A stretch of DNA of 64,000 nt. Origin: Cyclobacterium salsum. Its GTDB lineage: Bacteria > Bacteroidota > Bacteroidia > Cytophagales > Cyclobacteriaceae. Numbering within the stretch: the first letter of the stretch is position 1; every line of letters starts with the position of its first letter. This document shows positions 1 to 8,274 of the stretch, one piece after another. The position numbers and the translations under genes were made by a program. The notes under the pieces were generated by a model. It did not search any database. It had not been told where the DNA came from and saw only the letters and a list, made by a program, of their open reading frames with translations. Where the stretch lies: positions 310,001-374,000 of the forward strand of contig NZ_WNKG01000005.1 in the NCBI RefSeq assembly GCF_010119245.1, written 5' to 3'.

Positions 1-965
1 AGCACATAAGGTAAGGTAGCGTTTGTCAGCGCCAGGGTAGAAGTATACGGGACCGCCCCGGGCATGTTAGCCACACAATAATGGAGGACTCCATCGATGG
101 TATAAGTAGGCTTTTCGTGGGTGGTAGGTTGGCAAGTCTCAATGCAGCCTCCCTGATCTACTGCCACGTCGACCAATACCGTGCCGGGAAGCATGTATTG
201 TAGCATGTCCCGGGTGATAAGGTGCGGGGCTTTGGCTCCGGGGACCAGTACCGCTCCGATAATCAGATCGGTTGAAGGGATCAGATTTCGGATATTGTAT
301 TCATTGGACATCATTGTTTTGACATTCTTAGGCATGACATCCGAGAGGTAGCGCATTCTGGGAAGGGAGACATCCATGATGATTACGTCAGCACCTAAAC
401 CTGCCGCCATCCAGGCCGCCTGGGTCCCCACGATTCCGCCTCCAAGGATCAGCACTTTGGCGGGCAGGGTTCCGGGTACGCCTCCGAGCAGAATCCCCCG
501 TCCTCCCAGTGGTTTTTCAAGGTAATTTGCCCCTTTCTGAACCGCCATCCTACCGGCGACTTCGGACATGGGAACCAGGAGGGGAAGGCTTTTGTCTGGT
601 TTTTCCACGGTTTCATAAGCCATACAGACAGCTTTGCTTTGGACCATGGCCTGGGTAAGCGGTTCATTGGAGGCAAAGTGGAAATACGTAAACAGCAATT
701 GGTCTTCCCTGACCAGGTGGTACTCCTGGTCGATCGGTTCTTTGACCTTCAGGATCATTTCTCCTATTTCGTAAATGGATTCGATGGTAGGTAGAATTTC
801 CGCGCCAGCTGCCTGGTACGTTTCATCGCTGAATCCGCTACCTTCACCGGCAGCCTGCTGTACAAAAACAGAATGGCCCATTTTTACCAGTTCTTTGGCG
901 CCTGCTGGTGTAAGGGCTACCCTGTTTTCATTATTTTTGATTTCCTTGGGAACGGCTACATGCAT
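1..965 (-). CDS. ald: Alanine dehydrogenase, C-terminus cut by window edge
   Basis: NAD-dependent alanine dehydrogenase converts L-alanine to pyruvate and ammonia in the cytoplasm. Reading the minus strand from the ATG at 965 gives an uninterrupted frame of 321 codons that runs off the window start, so roughly the last 45-50 residues of a family of about 370 are missing. The N-terminus MHVAVPKEIKNNENRVALTP is the family signature, with the substrate-binding Arg and a downstream Lys (GEMILKVKEP). The Rossmann glycine motif LGGGIVGTQAA lies near residue 175, and the conserved VDVAVDQGGC and HYCVANMPGAVP blocks follow. No other frame in the region is protein-like. It is divergently oriented from the E1 dehydrogenase gene. 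The family call is firm; a related NAD(P) transhydrogenase alpha subunit is unlikely given the intact alanine-dehydrogenase motifs. Confidence 0.95.
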   Translation of the reverse strand, partial: MHVAVPKEIKNNENRVALTPAGAKELVKMGHSVFVQQAAGEGSGFSDETYQAAGAEILPTIESIYEIGEMILKVKEPIDQEYHLVREDQLLFTYFHFASNEPLTQAMVQSKAVCMAYETVEKPDKSLPLLVPMSEVAGRMAVQKGANYLEKPLGGRGILLGGVPGTLPAKVLILGGGIVGTQAAWMAAGLGADVIIMDVSLPRMRYLSDVMPKNVKTMMSNEYNIRNLIPSTDLIIGAVLVPGAKAPHLITRDMLQYMLPGTVLVDVAVDQGGCIETCQPTTHEKPTYTIDGVLHYCVANMPGAVPYTSTLALTNATLPYV

Positions 966-994
966 AATCGAAGATGTTAGGTTAAAGTCTGTAA

Positions 995-1002
995 CAAATA
1001 TA
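995..1002 (-). promoter_or_regulatory. Candidate -7 element for ald
   Basis: On the minus strand this reads TATATTTG, an exact match to the Bacteroidota -7 consensus TAnnTTTG, about 30 bases before the ald start codon. A clear TTG -33 element is not present at the usual distance; only a T-rich stretch is seen there. Basis: consensus match plus position. Confidence 0.4.
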
Positions 1003-1255
1003 ACCACCCGATTTGCCCTTGTGTAAAAACAAGCGAAAAAATTCCCGGTAAAATTTGAAAAGGAACGGATAGCCCGTTTATTTTGAATCTTTCACCTGAT
1101 TCCAGGCATGCAAGGTTGAAAATAATATTTGCCCGTGGCTACGTGAGTTCCAGGCTATTTTTAATTATCATTCAGAATATTATTTCATATAAATAATAAA
1201 ATAAAGATTAAACCAAATTTAATTTTTTTTAATTGATTTAATATCCCCTTATAGA

Positions 1256-1286
1256 TTGGGATAACTCTAAAATTTGTGTATTTTTG
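1256..1286 (+). promoter_or_regulatory. Promoter for fused E1 dehydrogenase gene
   Basis: TTG at 1256-1258 and TATTTTTG at 1279-1286 are separated by 20 bases and fit the Bacteroidota -33/-7 pattern TTTG-N19/20-TAnnTTTG. The predicted transcript would begin near 1291, about 35 bases before the ATG at 1327. The rest of the 966-1326 gap is AT-rich, with a long T-run around 1221-1230, and shows nothing else recognisable. Confidence 0.6.
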
Positions 1287-1326
1287 AAATTGATGGCATA
1301 CCCTTGTACCGAAAACAGTTTGATTG

Positions 1327-3747
1327 ATGCATATGGAAACCCTATCCACATTGACTGAGGAAAAAACAGCAACTTTGGACAAGCAGCGCATTCTGGCAGA
1401 TTATAAAATAGTGATGATCAGCAGGCATGCCTCCTTGACCGTGAGAAAAGAGGTTTTCATGGGTAAAGCCAAATTTGGCATTTACGGAGACGGAAAAGAG
1501 TTGGCTCAGGTAGCCATGGCAAGGTTTTTTGAGCATGGTGATTTCAGGTCGGGGTATTACCGGGATCAGACCATTATGTTTGCCACGGAGGGGTTGGGGC
1601 TGCAAGAGTATTTTGCACAGCTTTATGCCCACACGGAGGTTCAGGCAGAACCTGCTAGTGGAGGCAGGTTGATGAATGGTCATTTTGCAACCCGGTCCCT
1701 GAATGAGGATGGTAGCTGGAAAAATTTGATGGCCTCCAAAAATTCCACGGCAGACATTTCTCCTACGGCCGCCCAAATGCCCAAATTGCTGGGCTTAGCC
1801 TATGCTTCCAAATTATATAAGGAAAATCCGAAACTTCATTCCATGACCACTTTTTCCAATAAGGGACGGGAAGTGGCCTGGGGAACGATCGGCAACGCTT
1901 CTACCGCGGAAGGTATGTTTTTCGAAACATTTAACGCAGGGGGCGTGCTGCAGGTGCCGATGGTGATTTCGGTATGGGATGATGATTATGGAATATCGGT
2001 AACGAATGAGCTGCAGGTTACCAAGGCTAGCATTTCAAAAGCATTGTCCGGATTTAAGAGAAACCAAAAGGAAAAAGGGTACGAAATTTTTGTCGTAAAA
2101 GGCTGGGATTATGAGGAGTTGGTCAGAACCTATGGCAAAGCTGCCCGGCTGGCCAGGGAGGAGCATATTCCGGTACTGGTACATGTGGTAGAAATGACAC
2201 AACCCCAGGGGCATTCCACATCGGGTTCTCACGAGCGCTATAAAAGCAAGGAACGGTTGGCCTGGGAGGCGGCATTCGATTGCGTTGTAAAATTCAAAGC
2301 GTATATTCTGGCCAATAATATTGCCAGCGAGGAAGAGCTGGACAAGATAGATGCCGAAGCCAGGCAGTTGGTGAAAGAAAATAAGGATCGAGCCTGGAAA
2401 GCGTTTACTGGCAGTATCAAAAAAGAATTGAATGAGGCCGTTCACCTGATCAGAGCACTCGCCAGCCACTGCAATAAGCAAGAAGAACTCCTACAATTGG
2501 CCGATGAATTAACACAAACGCTCAATCCGGTTCGCATGGACGTAATTGGCACGGTTAGGAAGTGCTTGTTGTTGGCCAGAAATGAGCCACAGGAATTGAA
2601 AGCAGAGCTTCAGGACTGGTACAAAGCGCAACAACGGCTCAATCTGGAACGGTATTCCAGTCATCAATACAGTGAATCTGCAGAAAATGTCCGGTCTATA
2701 GCTTCGGAACCGGCTATCTATGACGAGCAGGCCCCTTTGGTAGACGGAAGGGAGATTTTGAAAGCCTGTTTTGATAAAATGCTTAGCAGGGATCCCAGGG
2801 TCTTTGCCATTGGAGAAGATGTTGGTTTGATAGGAGATGTGAACCAGGCGTTTGCCGGATTGCAGGCAAAGCATGGCGAATTGCGGGTGACTGATACCGG
2901 GATACGGGAAGTAAGCATTATCGGTCAGGGAATTGGCTCGGCCCTGAGGGGACTCCGCCCCATTACAGAGATTCAATACCTGGATTACCTGATCTATGCG
3001 CTGATGACCTTGTCAGATGATTTGGCCTGCCTGCATTATCGGACCAAAGGAGGGCAAAAAGCCCCGCTGATCATTCGCACCAGAGGTCATCGACTGGAAG
3101 GAGTTTGGCATTCAGGTTCTCCCATTGGAATGATTTTAAGTAGTCTCCGGGGAATTTTGATATGTGTGCCCAGGAATATGACCCAGGCGGCAGGCATGTA
3201 CAATACATTACTAGAAGCAGATGAACCTGCCCTTTTGATTGAAGTATTGAGTGGCTACCGGTTGAAGGAGAAAATGCCCGCAAATATCGGTAAATTCAAG
3301 GTTGCTCTTGGTAAACCTGATATTTTACGGGAAGGAGAGGATGTCACCATCGTAACCTATGGTGCCATGTGCCGCATCGTAATGAATGCTGCAAAACAAC
3401 TGGAAGAAATTGGGATTTCGGTTGAAGTTATCGATGTGCAAACCCTGGTCCCGTTTGATCTGGATCAAGTGATCGCCAAATCAATTCAAAAAACCAATCG
3501 GGTAATCTTTGCGGATGAGGATGTGCCAGGAGGAGCATCTGCTTATATGATGCAGCAGGTGGTAGAAGGGCAAAATGCCTACTATTTTCTGGATTCCAAG
3601 CCAGTCACGCTTTCCGCTAAAGAACATCGGCCTGCATATTCTTCCGATGGGGATTATTTTTCCAAACCCAGTGCTGACGACGTGATTGACAAAGTGTATC
3701 AACTAATGCACGAAGCAGAACCGAAACGGTTCCCCCCTATCTACTAA
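1327..3747 (+). CDS. Fused alpha/beta 2-oxoacid dehydrogenase E1 component
   Basis: Thiamine-diphosphate-dependent decarboxylase (E1) subunit of a 2-oxoacid dehydrogenase complex, most like branched-chain 2-oxoacid or acetoin/pyruvate-type E1. The 806 residues contain an alpha domain (about 1-390) and, after a helical linker, a beta domain (about 470-800), which are separate proteins in most bacteria. Alpha: GYYRDQT near 80, and GNASTAEGMFFE at 189-200 followed by SVWDDDYGIS in the ThDP site. Beta: GEDVG near 500, the transketolase central region with RTRGHRLEGVWHSG, and the C-terminal block with VEVIDVQTLVPFD. An in-frame TTG precedes the chosen ATG by one codon, and a second ATG lies two codons later. 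No E2 or E3 gene is nearby, so the complex partners are elsewhere. Family certain; exact substrate not determinable from sequence alone. Confidence 0.9.
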   Translation: MHMETLSTLTEEKTATLDKQRILADYKIVMISRHASLTVRKEVFMGKAKFGIYGDGKELAQVAMARFFEHGDFRSGYYRDQTIMFATEGLGLQEYFAQLYAHTEVQAEPASGGRLMNGHFATRSLNEDGSWKNLMASKNSTADISPTAAQMPKLLGLAYASKLYKENPKLHSMTTFSNKGREVAWGTIGNASTAEGMFFETFNAGGVLQVPMVISVWDDDYGISVTNELQVTKASISKALSGFKRNQKEKGYEIFVVKGWDYEELVRTYGKAARLAREEHIPVLVHVVEMTQPQGHSTSGSHERYKSKERLAWEAAFDCVVKFKAYILANNIASEEELDKIDAEARQLVKENKDRAWKAFTGSIKKELNEAVHLIRALASHCNKQEELLQLADELTQTLNPVRMDVIGTVRKCLLLARNEPQELKAELQDWYKAQQRLNLERYSSHQYSESAENVRSIASEPAIYDEQAPLVDGREILKACFDKMLSRDPRVFAIGEDVGLIGDVNQAFAGLQAKHGELRVTDTGIREVSIIGQGIGSALRGLRPITEIQYLDYLIYALMTLSDDLACLHYRTKGGQKAPLIIRTRGHRLEGVWHSGSPIGMILSSLRGILICVPRNMTQAAGMYNTLLEADEPALLIEVLSGYRLKEKMPANIGKFKVALGKPDILREGEDVTIVTYGAMCRIVMNAAKQLEEIGISVEVIDVQTLVPFDLDQVIAKSIQKTNRVIFADEDVPGGASAYMMQQVVEGQNAYYFLDSKPVTLSAKEHRPAYSSDGDYFSKPSADDVIDKVYQLMHEAEPKRFPPIY

Positions 3748-3770
3748 TTCGCCAAAAAAAACTCACTCAC

Positions 3771-4442
3771 TTACCTTTCGATCTGAGAAAGGGTGAAGTC
3801 AGGACTGGTAACTACATTGCTTCTGTTCAAAGCCCTGTCTTGTATTTGAATTTCAAGACGGACCGTGTCGGTACGGAAGATACTATTCCATCCCAAGGAT
3901 AACATGGAATACCGAATCTGCCCCTCTATGGAGCGGGATCTTTCTTCTTCCAGCATGCGAGGAAATCTACCGTCAAAAGTGGTGAAATAGGGTGGGTCCG
4001 ACCAGTCAAATTCGGTGTAGGTACCCCCTCTTTTAATAAAAAAATCTACGAAAATATTGTAGTGATCCGGGTTTTCGGATACCCAGAGCGTATCGGGTAT
4101 TTCCACATTGTTTATAAGTGGGAAAATCACCCAATCCCGGTTGTTGAAATCAGGAGCGTCTTCAGGTCGCTCACTGTAGGTGATGAAATCCCCATTATCA
4201 TCCGTCAGATAGTTTAATTCATTGAATGGCGGAAAAATATCCCGGGCATTCAGGCCCAAATCACCCTCCGAATCTCTGAAGGTGATGGTCAGGATTAGCG
4301 AATCCGCACTTGTAGTTTGAACAAATTCCATATTATTGAATTCGATTTCAGGTACAGTGGGGAAATTTTCCGGTGGTGAAATGCAACCAGTCCAGGTGAA
4401 GAGGACTGGAATAACGAAGAGGATGTAATTTTTTAACTTCAT
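3771..4442 (-). CDS. Hypothetical lipoprotein
   Basis: 223 residues. The N-terminus MKLKNYILFVIPVLFTWTGC is a lipoprotein signal peptide, with Cys20 as the predicted lipidation site, so the mature protein should sit in the cell envelope. The remainder looks beta-rich, with a segment FRDSEGDLGLNARDIFPPFN and several short strand-like stretches ending DRALNRSNVVTSPDFTLSQ. These recall extracellular Ig-like or Ca-binding-loop proteins of Cytophagales, but I do not recognise a named family. It is convergent with the E1 gene (23 bases between stops) and divergent from the LuxE-like gene. Function unknown. Confidence 0.7.
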   Translation of the reverse strand: MKLKNYILFVIPVLFTWTGCISPPENFPTVPEIEFNNMEFVQTTSADSLILTITFRDSEGDLGLNARDIFPPFNELNYLTDDNGDFITYSERPEDAPDFNNRDWVIFPLINNVEIPDTLWVSENPDHYNIFVDFFIKRGGTYTEFDWSDPPYFTTFDGRFPRMLEEERSRSIEGQIRYSMLSLGWNSIFRTDTVRLEIQIQDRALNRSNVVTSPDFTLSQIER

Positions 4443-4518
4443 GGGTAATCCTTAAATTTACATTTCCGGATGCTGGGTGTAAAAATGATTAAATTTTGGG
4501 TTTTACCATAAAATAACG

Positions 4519-5511
4519 ATGAATTATTTTAAAAGTTTTAGCGAAAAAATAATTTCGGGAAAAATCCATGATTTTGATGCATTGGCTTTGGAATTATTTC
4601 ATTTTCAGTCACAAAACAATCAAATTTACCAACGTTACCTTCAAGCCCGGGGTGTTCGAAGTGCTGAGGTAAGTAGCCTGGAGCAGATACCTTTTTTACC
4701 GATTTCCTTTTTTAAAACTGAAAAAGTGATCTCCCAACCAGAAAATGAATGCAACTTCTCGTATAGCAGCAGCGGTACCACTGGCATGCAGACGAGTCGT
4801 CATTTTATCTGGTCCAGGGAGTTTTACCTCAAACATAGCCTTCGGTTATTTGAATCCGTATATGGCTCCATTCAGGACTTTCATGTACTGGCACTCTTGC
4901 CTTCCTATCTAGAACGGGAAGGGAGTTCATTGGTGGATATGGCCGCTTATTTCATTCAAGAAAGCGGCTCCGAGCATTCGGGGTTTTATTTATACCAGCA
5001 GGAAGACCTTCATAAAAAAATACTTCACCTTAAAAAGAGCTCCAAAAAAACACTCCTTTTGGGAGTAACCTTCGCCTTATTGGATTTGGCAGAGCGGTAT
5101 ACCTTTAGCGGTTTTGATAACTTACTTGTAATGGAAACCGGAGGAATGAAGGGGCGCAGAAAGGAGATGATTCGCGAGGAAGTTCATGAAAAACTTAAGA
5201 AAGCGTTTGGCCTCAGTCAAATTCATTCAGAATATGGAATGACCGAATTGCTATCTCAAGCGTACGCTCCTAGTGACGGAATTTTTCGGGAGTCATTTTC
5301 CATGCGTATTTTTATTCGTGATACCTACGACCCTTTTCATTGGGTGAAGGGCAGTTCCGGAGCTATCAATGTCATTGACCTGGCAAATTTTCATTCCTGT
5401 GCCTTTTTGGAAACCCAGGATTTGGGAAGGAAAAACGAGGATGGTAGCTTCACCGTTTTAGGAAGAATGGATAATAGCGAGGTCAGGGGATGTAATTTAT
5501 TGATCAATTAA
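4519..5511 (+). CDS. LuxE-like acyl-protein synthetase / adenylate-forming ligase
   Basis: 330-residue member of the LuxE acyl-protein synthetase group within the adenylate-forming (ANL-like) ligases, which activate a carboxylic acid with ATP. The phosphate-binding loop SYSSSGTTGMQTSRH is at about residues 82-96. The block HSEYGMTEL near 235 corresponds to the YGxTE adenylate motif, and the C-terminus LGRKNEDGSFTVLGRMDNSEVRG fits the DLG...GR hinge region. No signal peptide or membrane segment. In luminous bacteria LuxE works with LuxC and LuxD, but no such genes are here. Homologues of this stand-alone form occur in Bacteroidota, where the acyl substrate is unknown as far as I know. It could instead act on an aryl or fatty acid like a short phenylacetate-CoA ligase. 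Confidence 0.8.
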   Translation: MNYFKSFSEKIISGKIHDFDALALELFHFQSQNNQIYQRYLQARGVRSAEVSSLEQIPFLPISFFKTEKVISQPENECNFSYSSSGTTGMQTSRHFIWSREFYLKHSLRLFESVYGSIQDFHVLALLPSYLEREGSSLVDMAAYFIQESGSEHSGFYLYQQEDLHKKILHLKKSSKKTLLLGVTFALLDLAERYTFSGFDNLLVMETGGMKGRRKEMIREEVHEKLKKAFGLSQIHSEYGMTELLSQAYAPSDGIFRESFSMRIFIRDTYDPFHWVKGSSGAINVIDLANFHSCAFLETQDLGRKNEDGSFTVLGRMDNSEVRGCNLLIN

Positions 5512-5512
5512 T

Positions 5513-5543
5513 TTTGTATTTAAGGACTTATTACACATATTTG
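5513..5543 (+). promoter_or_regulatory. Possible promoter for the 38-aa lipoprotein
   Basis: TTTG at 5513-5516 and CATATTTG at 5536-5543 are 19 bases apart; the -7 box differs from TAnnTTTG at its first base. Transcription would begin about 15 bases before the ATG at 5564. The -33 overlaps or abuts the stop region of the upstream ligase gene. Confidence 0.35.
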
Positions 5544-5563
5544 GCCATTAACTAGCTTAGAAA

Positions 5564-5680
5564 ATGAAAACAGCATTGATTATTTTAATGGTAGGAGTGG
5601 TATTGGTGATGTCTTCCTGTGCTTCCAGTAAGCCCTGTCCGGCATATGCCCGAACAGCTGATGTGGAGTCAAGAGGGTAA
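5564..5680 (+). CDS. Small 38-residue lipoprotein
   Basis: A short open frame of 38 codons. The first 18 residues (MKTALIILMVGVVLVMSS) form a hydrophobic signal followed by Cys19, so VMSSC is a good lipobox. The mature part would be only about 20 residues, CASSKPCPAYARTADVESRG, with a second Cys in a CPAY motif. Tiny lipoproteins of this shape (signal, Cys, short tail with CPAY or CP) are scattered through Bacteroidota genomes. Function unknown. A possible promoter lies just upstream, and the next gene is convergent 19 bases downstream. The complete lipobox and the promoter argue it is real; it is too short for homology to decide by eye. Confidence 0.6.
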   Translation: MKTALIILMVGVVLVMSSCASSKPCPAYARTADVESRG

Positions 5681-5699
5681 ATCATATCCTCCGAATTAG

Positions 5700-6857
5700 T
5701 TAGTAATTCGCATATTTTTTTATGTCATCGGTGGATATGTTTTTTCCACCCAGAATTACGAGCCTTTCTATTACGTTGCGGAGTTCGCGGATGTTCCCTG
5801 TCCAGGGAAATTCCTGTAATTTCTTTATGGCAGCGGCTTCGATTTCTTTCTTAGCCGTCCCATATTCTATTGCTATTTCTCCGAGAAATTTATCTACCAA
5901 AAGGGGGATGTCTTCTGCTCTTTCCTTCAAAGGGGGGACCGGAATCAGAATCACACTTACTCTATGGTATAAATCTTCTCGGAAATTTCCTTCGGCGATT
6001 TCTTTTTTCAGGTCTTTATTCGTAGCTGCCAGTACCCTTACGTCCACTTTGATTTCTTTGTCACCACCTACCCTGCTCACTTTATGCTCCTGCAAGGCCC
6101 GAAGGACTTTGGCTTGAGCAGAGAGGCTCATATCGCCGATTTCATCTAAAAAGAGCGTGCCACCATGGGCCTGTTCAAATTTTCCCTGCCTTTGTTTCAT
6201 GGCAGAAGTAAAGGCACCTTTTTCATGCCCAAACAATTCACTTTCTATAAGTTCGGAGGGAATAGCGGCACAATTTACCGCAATGAATGGCGCTGCTTCC
6301 CTATTACTCTTTTGATGAATCCAGTGAGCCACAAGCTCCTTTCCGGTGCCATTGGGTCCGGTTATTAATACTCGTGCATCTGTCGGAGCAACTTTTTCTA
6401 TGGTTTCTTTGACCTGATTGATGGCTTCAGACTCTCCTACCATATCCAGTTTTTTGGAGAGTTTTTTCTTTAGAACCTTGGTTTCTTGTACCAGGTTTTC
6501 TTTATCCAATGCATTCCGCACCGTCAGCAACAACCTGTTTAGATCAGGGGGTTTCGGGATAAAGTCAAAAGCCCCTTTTTTGGTGGCCTCTACGGCTGTT
6601 TCGATGGTGCCGTGGGCAGATATCATGATAAATTGGGGTTGTTTCTGCAACGCTCCTACCTTGGTAAGGACCTCAATTCCGTCCATTTTTGGCATTTTAA
6701 TATCGCAGAGTACCAGGTCAAACTCTTCGTTTTGTATCATTTCAAGCCCCTTTTCGCCATCTTGGGCTTCAAAGATTTCGTATTTTTCGTATTCCAGGAT
6801 TTCTTTTAGAGTAGAGCGGATGACTTTTTCATCGTCGATAATTAAAATTTTGGGCAT
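5700..6857 (-). CDS. Sigma-54-type response regulator lacking Fis/HTH domain
   Basis: 385-residue two-component response regulator of NtrC architecture, truncated relative to NtrC (about 470). Receiver domain at residues 1-120: MPKILIIDDEKVIRS, phospho-acceptor Asp in LVLCDIKMPKMDG (about D52) and Lys in IPKPPDLNR. AAA+ sigma-54 interaction domain at about 135-375: Walker A GPNGTGKE, GAFTSA loop, Walker B GGTLFLDEIGDMS, and arginine finger region FREDLYHR. The protein stops shortly after the AAA lid (WTGNIRELRNVIERL), so no C-terminal Fis-type helix-turn-helix remains. It could therefore activate sigma-54 RNA polymerase from solution or through a partner. No histidine kinase gene is adjacent. 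The gene is convergent with the small lipoprotein and lies just downstream of rnpB on the same strand. Confidence 0.92.
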   Translation of the reverse strand: MPKILIIDDEKVIRSTLKEILEYEKYEIFEAQDGEKGLEMIQNEEFDLVLCDIKMPKMDGIEVLTKVGALQKQPQFIMISAHGTIETAVEATKKGAFDFIPKPPDLNRLLLTVRNALDKENLVQETKVLKKKLSKKLDMVGESEAINQVKETIEKVAPTDARVLITGPNGTGKELVAHWIHQKSNREAAPFIAVNCAAIPSELIESELFGHEKGAFTSAMKQRQGKFEQAHGGTLFLDEIGDMSLSAQAKVLRALQEHKVSRVGGDKEIKVDVRVLAATNKDLKKEIAEGNFREDLYHRVSVILIPVPPLKERAEDIPLLVDKFLGEIAIEYGTAKKEIEAAAIKKLQEFPWTGNIRELRNVIERLVILGGKNISTDDIKKYANY

Positions 6858-6892
6858 CTTCGAAGGTTTTCTTATTTGTTAATTATAAAAAT

Positions 6893-7289
6893 GTGCAGGC
6901 CTATAAGCCGGGTTCTGTTCTTTTTTCAAAGTGTTTGCCATTTATCTAGTCTTTTCTTCGCAGAAAAGATCAAACGACCTACCCACTTCGGTTTCCCTTT
7001 GACAGGGATTGGACGAGCAGCCCTTGGACCGAAGCCTATTTGGTCTTTCAACCCATAAGGTTTGCCATGCGGTGCCGGTCACCCGGAACCCGGTGGGCTC
7101 TTACCCCACCATTTCACCCTTATCCCGGCACCGAAAATCGGAACCAGGACGGTATATTTTCTGTGGCACTTTCTGTTGCCCAGCCATTTCTGGCCAGGCA
7201 CCTTCCCGTTAGGAAGTATGGCGCTCTACGTTGCCCGGACTTTCCTCTCTTCCCTGACCAGCAGGGAACAGCGACAAACCAGCCTGCAC
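6893..7289 (-). ncRNA. rnpB: RNase P RNA (type A)
   Basis: Catalytic RNA that removes 5' leaders from tRNA precursors. On the minus strand the 5' part carries the conserved GAGGAAAGTCCGGGC block and the 3' end carries AGAACCCGGCTTATAGG, both hallmark RNase P segments. The ends pair as helix P1: GTGCAGGC at 7289-7282 with GCCTGCAC at 6900-6893. The size of about 397 nt fits the ancestral type A RNA. Several open frames of 60-95 codons cross this region on both strands, but they are incidental. Exact transcript ends are inferred from P1. Confidence 0.96.
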
Positions 7290-7293
7290 CCTG

Positions 7294-7327
7294 CAAAAAT
7301 AAATGAAATAACGGCATTTATGCCAAT
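7294..7327 (-). promoter_or_regulatory. Promoter of rnpB
   Basis: On the minus strand ATTG (7327-7324) and TATTTTTG (7301-7294) are 22 bases apart, matching the Bacteroidota -33/-7 pattern with spacing at the long end. Transcription would begin within a few bases of the first P1 nucleotide, which supports both calls. Confidence 0.6.
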
Positions 7328-7530
7328 TGTCCATCCTTTTATTAACTAGTTTACCTTCCGAAACCAGCGAATGGGCGACAAAAGAATTTAAGAGAAACAA
7401 GTAGATTTGCCAGTATGGCTTAAACTGGGTTTTTCCTTTACATTTTATTTACGATCCTTCAAACATTTTTGAGTTGCTTAAGTTAATAACCTGTAAGGCT
7501 TTAACGAGCTTTTCTTCATAGTGCTGGGTT

Positions 7531-7559
7531 ATGCCGCCTCCTTTGGGGGCGGCATTTTT
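7531..7559 (+). terminator. Hairpin with T-run, no gene upstream
   Basis: ATGCCGCC and GGCGGCAT form an 8-bp GC-rich stem (extendable through the TCC/GG bases), followed directly by TTTTT. It has the form of an intrinsic terminator acting on the plus strand, but no plus-strand gene precedes it: rnpB is on the other strand and reads away. The rest of 7328-7701 holds a weaker CCAGT/ACTGG hairpin with a T-run (7410-7434), an isolated TAGATTTG -7-like box at 7402-7409, and nothing protein-like. A short unannotated RNA ending here is possible. Confidence 0.6.
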
Positions 7560-7678
7560 CTTCTACAACCTCCAGCAATAGCAACCCAAACGGCTTTCGC
7601 TGGGCGGATCGGTATTTGAGAAGATAGGCGATGGGAAGACAAGTCTTATTTTTCGTTTTTTTCCCTATATGAATTCGG

Positions 7679-7686
7679 TACCTTTG
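7679..7686 (+). promoter_or_regulatory. Candidate -7 element for DUF3109 gene
   Basis: TACCTTTG matches TAnnTTTG exactly and sits 15 bases before the ATG at 7702, giving a very short leader. Upstream at the -33 distance there is only a T-rich stretch (7649-7662), so the match is partial. Confidence 0.45.
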
Positions 7687-7701
7687 TAAAAAAACAGCAA
7701 C

Positions 7702-8274
7702 ATGATTGTAGTTGGAAATGCGGTGATCAGTGATGATATAAAGGATCACTTTTTTGTTTGCGATTTAGAGGCGTGTAAAGGTGCCTGTTGCGTAGAAGGT
7801 GATGCCGGAGCACCGCTATCAGACGAAGAGACGGAAATACTGGAAAAGGAATACCCTTCCATTGCTCCGTTTCTCACAGAAGAAGGACGAAAATCAATCG
7901 AGCGAAACGGTACCTGGGTCATCGATCAGGAAAACGAAAAAGGTACGACCACCATAGAAAAAGACGGCGCCTGTGCCTATGCTATCCGGGACGAAAAAGG
8001 AATCTTAAAATGTGGTATCGAACAAGCTTATAACGAAGGTAAGACCGGTTTCAAGAAACCCATTAGCTGCCACTTGTACCCAATACGCATTACCCGATAC
8101 GATGCTTACGAAGCGTTGAACTACGACCGGTGGCACATTTGCGATCCAGCTTGCCGATTGGGAAAATCCCTTGGGGTACCCATTTATCAATTTCTCAAAG
8201 AAGCCCTGATCCGAAAGTACGGAGCTGCCTGGTATGAAGAACTTTTAGATCGAATCGCAGCGGCTGAAATGTAA
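7702..8274 (+). CDS. DUF3109 family cysteine-cluster protein
   Basis: 190 residues, full length for DUF3109 (YkgJ-like cysteine-cluster group). The N-terminal half has the cluster [11 protein letters not shown] at about residues 20-30, and later cysteines appear in [25 protein letters not shown] and [11 protein letters not shown]. Together these form a set typical of a metal-binding (Fe-S or zinc) protein. No signal peptide; cytoplasmic. The biochemical role of the family is not established to my knowledge. The gene stands alone between rnpB (opposite strand) and the adhesin gene, with its own -7 element just before the start. Confidence 0.88.
   Translation: MIVVGNAVISDDIKDHFFVCDLEACKGACCVEGDAGAPLSDEETEILEKEYPSIAPFLTEEGRKSIERNGTWVIDQENEKGTTTIEKDGACAYAIRDEKGILKCGIEQAYNEGKTGFKKPISCHLYPIRITRYDAYEALNYDRWHICDPACRLGKSLGVPIYQFLKEALIRKYGAAWYEELLDRIAAAEM

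Noticed and set aside
6890-7400. Several open frames of 60-95 codons on both strands
   Set aside because: They overlie rnpB and its promoter; their translations have no family resemblance and the RNA signature is clear.
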